Below, one piece after another: positions 17,802-25,590 of a DNA stretch of 64,000 nucleotides (within the stretch, counting starts at the first letter, position 1; each line of letters begins with the position of its first letter). The position numbers were made by a program, and so were the translations under genes. The notes below the pieces were generated by a model. That model had not been told where the DNA came from and did not search any database. It worked only from the letters and a program-made list of their open reading frames with translations. This DNA is from Nibrella saemangeumensis (GTDB taxonomy: Bacteria > Bacteroidota > Bacteroidia > Cytophagales > Spirosomataceae): positions 124,001 through 188,000 of the forward strand of contig NZ_BAABHD010000030.1 of the NCBI RefSeq assembly GCF_039541915.1. Direction: 5' to 3'.

Positions 17802-18890
17802 TTATCCAAACTTTTGCTGAAGATAAGCCGTGATTAAAACCGGCTTGGGCAACCGCCCGATCTCTTCCGGTGTATACCACTGCAATCCCTCCGGCAGCCC
17901 ATTTTTTTGGGTATCAGGGACATCAATCAGCCAAAATTTAGCGTCTATACGTTGGTGCGACAGTAACTGCTGCCCGGTCTCCGGAAACCTGGCTGGGGCT
18001 CCTGTCTGCACTAACGATTCAGACGCAGTGGGTACTACCAGGTCACGTAAGGCTTCGGTCGGCTCGTCGGTTTCGATCAGGTAAAAATCGTATAACTGCA
18101 GCCATATATCCTTAGCCGTTCGGGCGCGCATGGCCAACTGGTTCCCATTCCTGAAAACCAGATAATTAAAAAACCGCTGCTTCACTGGAGCCTTCTTCGC
18201 CTTGACCGGGAGTTTGTGCTGCTGCCCCGTGAGAAACGCCCGGCACTGCTGCTGCAAGGGACAGAGTAAGCAGTCAGGAGACACAGGCGTACACTGGATT
18301 GCCCCAAACTCCATGATGGCCTGGTTGTATTCGGCCGGGTCTTCGGCAAATGCAATAAGCCGCATTGCCAGGGCTGCGAATGTTTTCCTGGCCCCTGTGG
18401 TGGTAATATCCTCGGCAATACCAAATACCCTGGCCAGCACCCGGTACACATTCCCATCAACCACCGGTACCCGCTCACCAAAAGCAAAAGAAGCAATGGC
18501 TGCTGCGGTATATACACCTATACCTTTAAGTTTCAGTAGCTTAGTATACGTATCAGGAAACTGTCCGCCCAGGTCATCCGCGATGTACCTGGCGGTCTGG
18601 TGCAGGTTTCTGGCCCGCGAATAATAGCCCAGCCCCTGCCAGAGCCGCAGCAGTTCCCGCTCCTCGGCACGGGCCATATCAGCGACCGTCGGGAAGGCTT
18701 CGACAAAGCGTTCGTAGTAGGGTCGCCCCTGCGCCACGCGGGTCTGTTGCAGGATAATTTCGGAGAGCCAGATGCGGTATGGATCGCGGGTGTGTCGCCA
18801 GGGTAAGTCGCGTTTATGTCGCTGATACCACCGCTCAAGTGTAGGGGCAAAAGCCGTAAACTTTTCGTTGGCGTCTGATTGCCAGTTCAA
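17802..18890 (-). CDS. mutY: A/G-specific adenine glycosylase
   Basis: MutY removes adenine mispaired with 8-oxoguanine. The 362-residue protein has the helix-hairpin-helix (LKLKGIGVYTAAAIASFAFG) followed by the conserved Asp in VPVVDGNVYRVLAR. The iron-sulfur cluster cysteines are spaced C-x6-C-x2-C-x5-C (CTPVSPDCLLCPLQQQC), and a C-terminal NUDIX-like domain recognises 8-oxoG. The catalytic Glu lies in LSEIILQQTRVAQG. Length is typical. It is the first gene of a mutY-ssb-gldE run on the - strand and diverges from the HU gene, from which 140 bases separate it. Confidence 0.96.
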   Translation of the reverse strand: MNWQSDANEKFTAFAPTLERWYQRHKRDLPWRHTRDPYRIWLSEIILQQTRVAQGRPYYERFVEAFPTVADMARAEERELLRLWQGLGYYSRARNLHQTARYIADDLGGQFPDTYTKLLKLKGIGVYTAAAIASFAFGERVPVVDGNVYRVLARVFGIAEDITTTGARKTFAALAMRLIAFAEDPAEYNQAIMEFGAIQCTPVSPDCLLCPLQQQCRAFLTGQQHKLPVKAKKAPVKQRFFNYLVFRNGNQLAMRARTAKDIWLQLYDFYLIETDEPTEALRDLVVPTASESLVQTGAPARFPETGQQLLSHQRIDAKFWLIDVPDTQKNGLPEGLQWYTPEEIGRLPKPVLITAYLQQKFG

Positions 18891-18940
18891 AATAAAATCA
18901 AAAAATGAGTCGTTAGGCAGAAAATACCGGTGCCGGGTTT

Positions 18941-18969
18941 TTGTATTTTAGGGGAAAGACCTACCTTTG
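18941..18969 (+). promoter_or_regulatory. Promoter for HU gene
   Basis: TTG (18941-18943), an 18-base spacer and TACCTTTG (18962-18969) match the Bacteroidota -33/-7 pattern. The start of transcription should be near 18975, giving a leader of about 55 bases. Confidence 0.7.
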
Positions 18970-19030
18970 TATCCCATTTTGGGCACCTGAAAATTCAACA
19001 ACAAAATAAACGTTAAAGTTTAGTAAAGTC

Positions 19031-19333
19031 GTGACGAAAGCAGACGTAATCGCAGAAATTGCCGAGAAGACAGGGATCGACAAGGCTGATGTAACGCAAA
19101 CCCTGGAGACATTCTTCTCTGTGGTCAAACAGTCGTTGGCAAGCCATGAGCCGATATATGTGCGGGGGTTCGGCAGCTTTATCAATAAGCGAAGAGCACG
19201 GAAAGTAGCCCGTAATATTTCAAAAAATACGGCGATGGTGATCGACGAGCATTTTATTCCGAGTTTTAAGCCTGCCAAGGTTTTCGTTGAGCAGGTTAAA
19301 ACCAGCGAGAATACAAAAGCTTCCGTCGAGTAA
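19031..19333 (+). CDS. HU-family DNA-binding protein
   Basis: A 100-residue nucleoid protein of the HU/IHF family. It shows the N-terminal helices (MTKADVIAEIAEKTGIDKADV), the arm region with the GFGSF motif in VRGFGSFINKRRARKVARN, and the basic C-terminal strand FIPSFKPAKVF. The start is GTG. A strong -33/-7 promoter lies 62 bases upstream. It is divergent from mutY, a gene order seen in other Bacteroidota, and probably co-transcribed with the TPR gene 84 bases downstream. Whether it acts as a homodimer is likely but not shown by sequence. Confidence 0.95.
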   Translation: MTKADVIAEIAEKTGIDKADVTQTLETFFSVVKQSLASHEPIYVRGFGSFINKRRARKVARNISKNTAMVIDEHFIPSFKPAKVFVEQVKTSENTKASVE

Positions 19334-19417
19334 AATGTAAGGGTACAGCCGCGTTTTGCGGAACCAGCCCTGCGAACCAAACCACCCGGTCCGGACGTTT
19401 GCTGAGAAAGGTCAATC

Positions 19418-20287
19418 ATGAAAAAATCCATATTACTCGTTTTGGTTCTGGCCACAGCGCTGACGGCTGGCTTATATAGCCTGCCCAAGGTGGTTGTGCA
19501 GAACGAAAACAAGCAGTTGGGTGGCCGTTCTTCTGCCCAAACGTCCGGTTCAGGTATGGTGACCGGCGACTCAACCAGTACCGGTGGTCACGTGGGCGAT
19601 ACCGGAAACGCCGATCTGCATCAGGAGCCGGTAACACCGGAACAACAGCGCCGGATGGAAACGCTGCAGCGCCAGTATGCCTCTGCCCCGGCGGCCGGCA
19701 AATCGGCTGCAGCCAGCGAACTGATCACTTTCTTTCGTTCGGTGAGCCGGTACGACAGTGCCGCTCATTACGCAGAGGAAATCGCAAAACTTGAGCCAAC
19801 TGAGCAAAACTGGCTACGGTCCGGCGATCAGTATTTTGAAGCGTACGGATTTGCAGTTGATGAACAGAAGGCAGCCTATCTGGGCGAAAAAACCAGAGCA
19901 GCCTACCAGAAAGCCCTCGACAAGAATCCGAACCTGCTGGCGGCAAAAGCCAATATGGCCATGACGTACGTGAGTACGCAGAACCCGATGCAGGGCATTA
20001 CACTATTGCGTGAGGTGTTACAGCAGGACCCTACCAACGAACTGGCCTTGTTTAACCTGGGTCTGTTGTCGATGCGGTCCGGACAGCACACCCGCGCTAT
20101 TGATCGGTTCCGACAGATTTTGGTTACCAGTCCGGGTAATCGTAAAGCTCAGTTTTATCTGGGCATCAGCCTGGCCGAAGCCGGGCAGAAGGAAGAAGCT
20201 CGAAAGGTGCTGGCTCAGGTGAAAACGCAGGAGAAAGACCCGCAGATTCTGGCGGCCATTCGTGAATACGAAGAGCGGCTTAAGTAA
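19418..20287 (+). CDS. Tetratricopeptide-repeat protein, exported or membrane-anchored
   Basis: A 289-residue protein. An N-terminal hydrophobic segment (about residues 4-22) acts as a signal or anchor, and a low-complexity Gly/Ser/Thr stretch to about residue 65 follows. Tetratricopeptide helices run from about residue 120 to the end (ANMAMTYVSTQNPMQGITLLREVL, then LFNLGLLSMRSGQHTRAIDRFRQIL, then AQFYLGISLAEAGQKEEARKVL). TPR domains mediate protein-protein contacts; the partner is unknown. It follows the HU gene on the same strand and precedes the bS22-like gene. The gene order HU-TPR-small ribosomal protein-rng suggests a conserved housekeeping setting. Confidence 0.85.
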   Translation: MKKSILLVLVLATALTAGLYSLPKVVVQNENKQLGGRSSAQTSGSGMVTGDSTSTGGHVGDTGNADLHQEPVTPEQQRRMETLQRQYASAPAAGKSAAASELITFFRSVSRYDSAAHYAEEIAKLEPTEQNWLRSGDQYFEAYGFAVDEQKAAYLGEKTRAAYQKALDKNPNLLAAKANMAMTYVSTQNPMQGITLLREVLQQDPTNELALFNLGLLSMRSGQHTRAIDRFRQILVTSPGNRKAQFYLGISLAEAGQKEEARKVLAQVKTQEKDPQILAAIREYEERLK

Positions 20288-20349
20288 AGTTTTGGGCTGA
20301 CTGGGTAGTTAGCCGACAATGTATAACACAAGTAAACTGTTTTACCACT

Positions 20350-20439
20350 ATGCCTTGCGGTAAAAAAAGAAAACGTCACAAGATTGCTACGCACAAGCGT
20401 AAGAAGCGGCTGAGAAAAAACCGGCATAAGAAAAAGTAG
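20350..20439 (+). CDS. 29-residue AURKAIP1/COX24 (bS22/mS38)-like ribosomal protein
   Basis: A very short gene encoding MPCGKKRKRHKIATHKR and further Lys/Arg residues to a total of 29, with 20 basic residues. This is the AURKAIP1/COX24-domain protein found across Bacteroidota, related to mitochondrial mS38 and actinobacterial bS22, which bind the small ribosomal subunit. The start is ATG and the stop TAG. It lies 62 bases after the TPR gene and is followed by a repeat tract and a strong terminator, then by rng, the usual neighbour. The match in length and residue pattern is near exact to what I know of the family. Confidence 0.9.
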   Translation: MPCGKKRKRHKIATHKRKKRLRKNRHKKK

Positions 20440-20530
20440 TAGGCAGTAGGCAGTAAGCAGTTTATAGTATGCAGTCAACAGATATCTCTCTGCCTACTGC
20501 CCACTGCCTACTGTAGTCTGCCTACTCCCC
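20436..20530. repeat. Imperfect GTAGGCA tandem repeats with inverted copy
   Basis: Units like AGTAGGCAGTAGGCAGTAAGCAG are followed by CTGCCTACTGCCCACTGCC and CTACTGTAGTCTGCCTACT, i.e. the same unit on the other strand. The two halves can fold into a long imperfect hairpin. It lies right after the bS22-like stop codon. Such GCAGTAGGCAG tracts are low-complexity intergenic repeats; no function is claimed. Confidence 0.75.
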
Positions 20531-20531
20531 T

Positions 20532-20567
20532 GAAGCCTCGTGGAATGACGCGGCTTCTCTTTTTTTT
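20532..20567 (+). terminator. Intrinsic terminator before rng
   Basis: GAAGCC and GGCTTC form the outer stem, CGT/ACG pair inside it, and a T-rich tail (TCTTTTTTTT) follows. It ends the transcript of the HU-TPR-bS22-like genes. Confidence 0.8.
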
Positions 20568-20639
20568 AGCCGTTGTGCCAAAGTTCGGCACAACTGTTTT
20601 GCATTCATGCATTCCGCCATCTAACCGCGCATTCATCTT

Positions 20640-22202
20640 GTGAGTAATGAATTAGTGATCAGTTCAACTCAGAAAGGTGACCGGATAGCCCTCTTGCAGG
20701 ACAAGAGGTTGCTGGAATATCACCTGGAAGAGTCAGACAGCAATTTTACAGTCGGGGACTTGTACCTGGGTACCGTAAAAAAGCTGGTTACAGGCCTGAA
20801 TGCGGCTTTTGTCGATATTGGTTATGAGAAGGATGCCTTTCTGCATTATCTTGATCTGGGACCGAACATCAACTCCCTGAACAAGTTTACGAAAGACGTC
20901 ATCGCCAAGCGCGTCAATACCGGCCGGCTCAATAATTTTAAACTGGAGCCGGAGATTGATAAGTTAGGTAAAATAGATAAGGTCCTGACCAAAAATGCAC
21001 CGATTCTGGTGCAGGTGGTAAAAGAACCCATCTCGACTAAAGGGCCGCGACTTTCCTGCGACATTTCGATCGCAGGTCGCTATCTGGTGCTGGTGCCGTT
21101 TGCCAATACGGTTAACCTGTCAAAGAAAATTACGGATAAAGGCGAGCGAAGCCGGCTCATGCGGCTTATGTCTTCTATAAAGCCCCAGAACTTCGGTGTA
21201 ATCGTCCGGACGGTGGCTCAGGGGAAAGACGTTGAAGAACTCGACCGTGATTTGCAGGCATCGATCGAAAAGTGGGAGAACGGTATAAAAGCGTTACGTG
21301 ACGCTAAACCCCGTGACCGCATTATCGGTGAAATGAACCGGGCATCGTCTATTCTCCGCGATATGCTGAACGAATCGTTCGACAGCATTACCGTTGACAC
21401 GCGGGAGATGTTCGACGACATCAAAAATTACATTCACACCATTGCACCGGAAAAAGAGCGAATCGTAAAGCTTTACAACGGTAAAACTAAAGTTTTTGAA
21501 GCCTTTGGGCTTGAAAAACAGATCAAATCCCTCTTTGGGCGCTCGGTGAGTCTGCCCGGTGGAGGATACCTGATCATTGAGCATACCGAAGCACTGCACG
21601 TTATCGACGTCAACAGCGGTAACAAATCAAACTCCGAAGAAGATCAGGAGGCTACGGCCGTCAGTGTCAATACGGAAGCTGCCAAAGAAATTGCCCGCCA
21701 GCTCCGGCTGCGCGACATGGGCGGTATTATTGTGGTCGACTTTATTGACATGAAGAAGGCCGAAAACAAGAAATTGGTTTTCGACCTGATGCGGGAGGAG
21801 ATGAAAGCCGACCGCTCCAAGTTTACCATTCTGCCGCTGACCAAATTTGGTCTGATGCAGATAACCCGGCAACGGGTACGACCAGAACTAAACATTGTCA
21901 CCCGCGAAACCTGTCCGACCTGTGGCGGTACCGGTACCATTCAGGCCAGTGTGCTGGTCACGGATATCATCGAGAACAATCTGGAATATATCCTGACCAA
22001 ACAGAACGAGCGCGGTGTGCAGGTAATGCTCCACCCCTTTCTGCACGCCTACTTCACCAAAGGGCCGTGGTCGCGTCAGATGCAGTGGTTCTGGAAGTAC
22101 AAGACCTGGGTAACCCTGATACAGGATAGTTCGCTGGGCGTTGTAGACTTCAAGTTTCACAACCGCTTCGGCGAAGAGATCGAACTGGCTGCGGTCAGTT
22201 GA
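20640..22202 (+). CDS. rng: Ribonuclease E/G family protein
   Basis: A 520-residue RNase E/G-family endoribonuclease, involved in rRNA maturation and mRNA decay. The N-terminal S1 domain is visible (GDLYLGTVKKLVTGLNAAFVDIGYEKDAFLHYLDL). The DNase I-like catalytic region holds HVIDVNSGN and GGIIVVDFIDM, each with a metal-binding Asp. The zinc-link motif CPTCGGTG lies near residue 424. There is no long C-terminal scaffold as in E. coli RNase E, so it is an RNase G-size enzyme. The start is GTG (VSNELVIS), which matches family N-termini. A perfect hairpin terminator follows. Confidence 0.95.
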   Translation: MSNELVISSTQKGDRIALLQDKRLLEYHLEESDSNFTVGDLYLGTVKKLVTGLNAAFVDIGYEKDAFLHYLDLGPNINSLNKFTKDVIAKRVNTGRLNNFKLEPEIDKLGKIDKVLTKNAPILVQVVKEPISTKGPRLSCDISIAGRYLVLVPFANTVNLSKKITDKGERSRLMRLMSSIKPQNFGVIVRTVAQGKDVEELDRDLQASIEKWENGIKALRDAKPRDRIIGEMNRASSILRDMLNESFDSITVDTREMFDDIKNYIHTIAPEKERIVKLYNGKTKVFEAFGLEKQIKSLFGRSVSLPGGGYLIIEHTEALHVIDVNSGNKSNSEEDQEATAVSVNTEAAKEIARQLRLRDMGGIIVVDFIDMKKAENKKLVFDLMREEMKADRSKFTILPLTKFGLMQITRQRVRPELNIVTRETCPTCGGTGTIQASVLVTDIIENNLEYILTKQNERGVQVMLHPFLHAYFTKGPWSRQMQWFWKYKTWVTLIQDSSLGVVDFKFHNRFGEEIELAAVS

Positions 22203-22224
22203 CGGGCTTACCTGGTAAAAAGTC

Positions 22225-22263
22225 AAGCCCCCGATCCAACGCGTTGGATCGGGGGCTTTTCGT
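22225..22263. terminator. Bidirectional terminator after rng
   Basis: A long perfect stem (AAGCCCCCGATCCAACG with its complement) is followed by TTTTCG. It lies between the convergent rng (+) and acyltransferase (-) genes. Confidence 0.9.
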
Positions 22264-22278
22264 CTTATATGGCCAGTA

Positions 22279-23394
22279 TTAGCAAAGAATTTCCTTCTCT
22301 ACCAGTTCCGTAAACAGTTCGGTCCCTAACGTATCTTCAACGGAGTCTACTCCGTCTAAGCCAAGTAGCAGGTCGCGCAAATCAGGAGAAATTTCGTAGG
22401 TTTCGTAAAGACGCCGGTCAAACAGAACAGGTGCATCTTCCAGGTCGCATAAGGAATAACGCTTCTGGTTAAACGTAGGCCGGACAGGCTTCTTTACTGT
22501 TCCGGACATGGAAAGCTTTTCTGGCTCCATGAAAGAATGAATGTAATTCCACCCCTCCCACTGGCCCGGATAGCGGTTCAGATACCGCCAGAACGAGTCA
22601 TATAACAGTTGCATTGTCTGCCGGGAATAAGTTTCCCGATCCATTGAGCTATCGGGACGGATAGGCTCCAGGCAGCGCAGTACATTGGTCAGATCAGTAC
22701 GCCGGTAGCTGATTACCGGCACAATGGGCACTTTGGCCGCGTGCGAAATAAACCCAACGCCCTTACGGGTTAATAGCTGGCGATTGCCAAATCGTACCAG
22801 CAGGTGCTTCTCCAGTTCATCACCGGTTGGGGCAGTCTCCGGACTCCCATCCACGTACATAATCAGGGAGCGGCCGGCTTTTAGTTCACGCAGGATCGAA
22901 ATAACCGACGATGGGCTGCCGGCTTCCAGAATCCGAAAAGTATTAGTCAGGCGATACTGGCGTCGCAGCGCATCGATGTGCGCCTGCATACTCTCGCCTT
23001 GCTGCCGGCTCATCTGGCTACCAACCAGCAACACACAATCGAGGCCCCGACGGTAAAGCAGGCTGGTTAGCAGGCGGTAAGAGCCCAGGTGAAACGTGCA
23101 ATAGATATGCGGCACTCCCGGCCTGATGACCTGCTGGTAGCTGCCCTGCAGTTGCACCAGTTCACCGGCACTCAGAAACTCCTGGTCAAAGGTCGTATAC
23201 ACCTGTTGCAGCAGTAATTCCCGAAACAGCGATTCATGCTGGGAGAGGGGTACAAAGGGCAGAATGTTCTGCACATTGGCCGAGAAGGTAACAAACTTAG
23301 CCAGATACCCTCGCTCTTTCTGCAAATCCACGGCTTCGAACCGCTGCCGGCACGTAGTTAACTCCCTGTAATATTGCCGAAGTGTCGCCTGCAT
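22279..23394 (-). CDS. LpxL/HtrB-like acyltransferase with extra C-terminal domain
   Basis: A 371-residue protein resembling the lipid A acyltransferase (LpxL/HtrB) fold, which moves acyl chains to amine or hydroxyl groups. Visible blocks are YCTFHLGSYRLLTSLL, then RSLIMYVDGSPE, then RKGVGFISHAAKVPIVPVIS. The usual motif is H-x4-D/E; here it reads HLGSYR, with Arg where the acid should be. There is no N-terminal membrane helix. After the fold ends (about residue 285) an added domain of about 80 residues runs to the C-terminus. It contains EDAPVLFDRRLYETYEIS, then LLLGLDGVDSVEDTL and LVEKEIL, a pattern that recalls PqqD-like peptide-binding domains (inference). The gene lies 27 bases after a small peptide gene on the same strand, so the substrate may be that peptide. 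The ATG at 23394 is preferred over TTG at 23400. Confidence 0.7.
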   Translation of the reverse strand: MQATLRQYYRELTTCRQRFEAVDLQKERGYLAKFVTFSANVQNILPFVPLSQHESLFRELLLQQVYTTFDQEFLSAGELVQLQGSYQQVIRPGVPHIYCTFHLGSYRLLTSLLYRRGLDCVLLVGSQMSRQQGESMQAHIDALRRQYRLTNTFRILEAGSPSSVISILRELKAGRSLIMYVDGSPETAPTGDELEKHLLVRFGNRQLLTRKGVGFISHAAKVPIVPVISYRRTDLTNVLRCLEPIRPDSSMDRETYSRQTMQLLYDSFWRYLNRYPGQWEGWNYIHSFMEPEKLSMSGTVKKPVRPTFNQKRYSLCDLEDAPVLFDRRLYETYEISPDLRDLLLGLDGVDSVEDTLGTELFTELVEKEILC

Positions 23395-23421
23395 AAACAA
23401 TGATCCGTTTATAAAACCTTG

Positions 23422-23610
23422 TTATGATAAAACGGGCGTCTGCTGTACATTCGCACCCAGAAAGGTAATCAGCCAGGGGCAGCAATCAGGATCTTTGTCT
23501 TTGCCACCGCTAAATTTGAAAAGGGTACTGGTTTCGTTTTTAGCCGCCGGAAGCTGATTTTTATCATTCAGGGACGACTTGGCTGGTTTTATAGAAAATG
23601 TCTTTTTCAT
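23422..23610 (-). CDS. Candidate ribosomal peptide precursor with Gly-Gly leader
   Basis: A 62-residue basic peptide starting MKKTFSIKPAKSS. The leader is rich in Lys, Asn and Ser and ends in TLFKFSGG, with hydrophobic residues at -7 (Leu), -6 (Phe) and -4 (Phe) before a double glycine. This is the cleavage pattern of C39-type peptidases on bacteriocin and RiPP precursors. The predicted core is 26 residues: KDKDPDCCPWLITFLGANVQ and six more, with a Cys-Cys pair. It lies 27 bases upstream of, and on the same strand as, the acyltransferase gene. A matched -33/-7 promoter lies about 85 bases before its ATG (23695-23725). An ATG at 23622 would add four residues. The gene could also be a chance frame; its promoter, spacing and leader make it credible. 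Confidence 0.55.
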   Translation of the reverse strand: MKKTFSIKPAKSSLNDKNQLPAAKNETSTLFKFSGGKDKDPDCCPWLITFLGANVQQTPVLS

Positions 23611-23694
23611 GATACTATACATCAGAGTTATACTGTGTGAAAGCTTGAGTAAAGAAGACTTGGACGTGAGTTAATCAGCGCGCTTGATTCATTA

Positions 23695-23725
23695 CAAAGG
23701 TACCTTTGGCGGAGGGGGGCTTCAA
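23695..23725 (-). promoter_or_regulatory. Palindromic promoter before the peptide gene
   Basis: CAAAGGTACCTTTG (23695-23708) is a perfect 14-bp palindrome whose two halves overlap and each give TACCTTTG, a -7 consensus, one per strand. On the - strand a TTG (23725-23723) lies 20 bases upstream, so the peptide gene has a complete promoter. On the + strand the -33 is poor. The arrangement may let one regulator block transcription both ways. Confidence 0.65.
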
Positions 23726-23802
23726 TGGAGAAAAAGTATCAAAAGCCGTAGTGATTTAGTCAATATTTACTATTAACTTAGCTTTAAGAGGAAAAGTGGA
23801 GC

Positions 23803-24843
23803 ATGAAAGAGGTTCAGCTAAACCGGTTGTACTTGCGGAACCCCTTTAATAGTATCACCATTCTGCTCATTGTGGCGTTACTATTTGAAGGACTTACCTG
23901 GGCCGTTGCTTATCGGAGCAAGCTGGTCCAGGTAGAAGAGTTGGGCGGTGGACTTACCTATGCAAGTTTACTGCTTCGGGGCCTGTTTTTGCCCGAAGTC
24001 TGTACACTGTATATTCTGATCAAGCTGATCAACACGTATCATACCACGTTCAGAATTCACTCTCTGCCGCTGAGCTGGCCGGCAATCATGCGTTACCAGC
24101 TGCGTCTGCTGCCTGTTCTGCTGCTGGCCTTTTTTGTCTTTAATCCGTTTACTCAGACGATTCGCTTTATTACGGAGTCATACCCATTCTACACCCTGGA
24201 TCGGTATCTGGAAAAATACCTGCTGGGCACCTTTAATGTACGGGTGTACGTACTCTACCTCACCCCGGTACTTCTTATTGGCTATCTGGCGGTTAACGGC
24301 TCCCTGCTGTATGACTACTTTAATCAGAGACCGTCGTACCCTGAGCCTGATGTAGCCAGGCCTGAATCCGGTGAGTTGATAGCGACCTCCGGCGGTTTGC
24401 CGTCCTCAGAAACCACGCCGGCACCAGAATACCTGGATGTCGTGAAAAGCCGCAACGGACAGGGCGAAATGATTTTCCCGGTTGAAGAATGCCTGTACTT
24501 TACCATTGAGGACCGGAATTATTACGTCCAGCACCCGAAAGGTAAATACATGATGAGCAAAACACTCAACGAACTGGAGGCCGAACTCGATCCGACCAAA
24601 TTCTTCCGGGTTAATCGGGGGCTTATTCTCAACCGGCGGGTGGTTCAAAGCTACGCCCACTGGGAAAAAGGTAAATACATTGTTCGGCTTAACAGCCCCT
24701 TCGACGGCGAGATTATTCTGCCCCGGGCCAGATTGCAGGAATTCAGAGAATGGCTGGGCGGCAAATACCAGCCTGTTCCGCATGCATCGGCCAGTCCCAC
24801 TGTATCGCTACCGGATTCGCCTGTCTTTACAGATAGTTTTTAA
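23803..24843 (+). CDS. Membrane-bound LytTR-family regulator
   Basis: A 346-residue protein. The N-terminal half has about four transmembrane segments (near residues 17-35, 52-72, 100-120 and 148-166) with no recognised sensor domain. After a Pro/Ser linker (about 175-205) comes a LytTR DNA-binding domain (about 210-325): CLYFTIEDRNYYVQHPKGKYMMSKTLNELEAELDPTKFFRVNRGLILNRRVV. Such proteins bind paired direct repeats and couple a membrane signal to gene expression. It diverges from the peptide/acyltransferase pair, whose promoter palindrome lies about 95 bases upstream. It converges with, and overlaps by 17 bases, the receiver-HTH gene. A role in regulating this cluster is inferred from position. 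Confidence 0.88.
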   Translation: MKEVQLNRLYLRNPFNSITILLIVALLFEGLTWAVAYRSKLVQVEELGGGLTYASLLLRGLFLPEVCTLYILIKLINTYHTTFRIHSLPLSWPAIMRYQLRLLPVLLLAFFVFNPFTQTIRFITESYPFYTLDRYLEKYLLGTFNVRVYVLYLTPVLLIGYLAVNGSLLYDYFNQRPSYPEPDVARPESGELIATSGGLPSSETTPAPEYLDVVKSRNGQGEMIFPVEECLYFTIEDRNYYVQHPKGKYMMSKTLNELEAELDPTKFFRVNRGLILNRRVVQSYAHWEKGKYIVRLNSPFDGEIILPRARLQEFREWLGGKYQPVPHASASPTVSLPDSPVFTDSF

Positions 24844-25522
24844 TGGTAATGCCGTAGCGGGTGAGTTGCCGGCAACTACCGACATTCAGCTTTTTGGCAA
24901 TATTGGTCTTATGGTTAGACAGAGTCCGGTAGCTGATGTGCAGCGCCTTGGCAATTTCGTCGCCAGGCATTCCCTGGCTAATCAGCCGCAGCACCTCCCG
25001 CTCCCGGTCAGAAAGCCGGTTTATCTGCTCACGGGTACCTTCTTCCAGCACCTCTACCCCGTAGTTTTTTAGCAGGGCCATAAAACCGGCGCTGTAGTAA
25101 CACCCACCTGTGCTGACCGTTTGAAAGCAGCGGTAGAGTTCTTCAAGCCCGTCACTGGCGTACAGAAAACCAAAAAATCCAATTTGCATGGCATGGGCAA
25201 TCGTCCGCAGATCGGGGCGACTGGTGTAAAGAATAAATTTGGTATGCTGGTCATCGGCCTGCGACTGCCGGACAATATCGAAACTGCGCCGGCCCGATAT
25301 TTCCGAATCCAGAATCACACACTGTGGACGTTTCACCCGAATCTGCTGCAGGGTGTCTTCCATCTCTACCGCCCTTCCTACCACATTGTATCCCTGCTCT
25401 TTCAACAACTGACTGAGCACCTCACACGTAAATTGCTCAGACTGGGCCACCAGAATTGAAAAATCCCGCCGACGAAGAAAGTATTTTTTTGCGCCATCCG
25501 GGCTGTCCACCATTTGTTCCAT
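24827..25522 (-). CDS. Receiver-LuxR-type HTH protein with degenerate receiver
   Basis: A 231-residue NarL/FixJ-type protein: receiver fold about residues 20-140 and a LuxR helix-turn-helix about 168-231 (LSDREREVLRLISQGMPGDEIAKALHISYRTLSNHKTNIAKKLNV). The phospho-acceptor Asp is kept in CVILDSEI. The usual acidic pair near the N-terminus is replaced (ILVAQSEQ in place of ILLVDDH), and the conserved Lys near FLYASD is missing. Such a receiver is unlikely to be phosphorylated by a histidine kinase in the normal way. No kinase gene adjoins it. The C-terminus overlaps the LytTR gene by 17 bases, tail to tail. A 25-bp inverted repeat lies upstream (25591-25680). Confidence 0.85.
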   Translation of the reverse strand: MEQMVDSPDGAKKYFLRRRDFSILVAQSEQFTCEVLSQLLKEQGYNVVGRAVEMEDTLQQIRVKRPQCVILDSEISGRRSFDIVRQSQADDQHTKFILYTSRPDLRTIAHAMQIGFFGFLYASDGLEELYRCFQTVSTGGCYYSAGFMALLKNYGVEVLEEGTREQINRLSDREREVLRLISQGMPGDEIAKALHISYRTLSNHKTNIAKKLNVGSCRQLTRYGITIKNYL

Positions 25523-25590
25523 ATTGAGTCCCCCTAAGAATACATGCTGAATCTACGTTCTAACGCTCAGGCTGTCAATTTGGGTCGACT

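Noticed and set aside
20436..20530. CRISPR array
   Set aside because: The units are short, adjacent and without spacers; it is a low-complexity tandem and inverted repeat.
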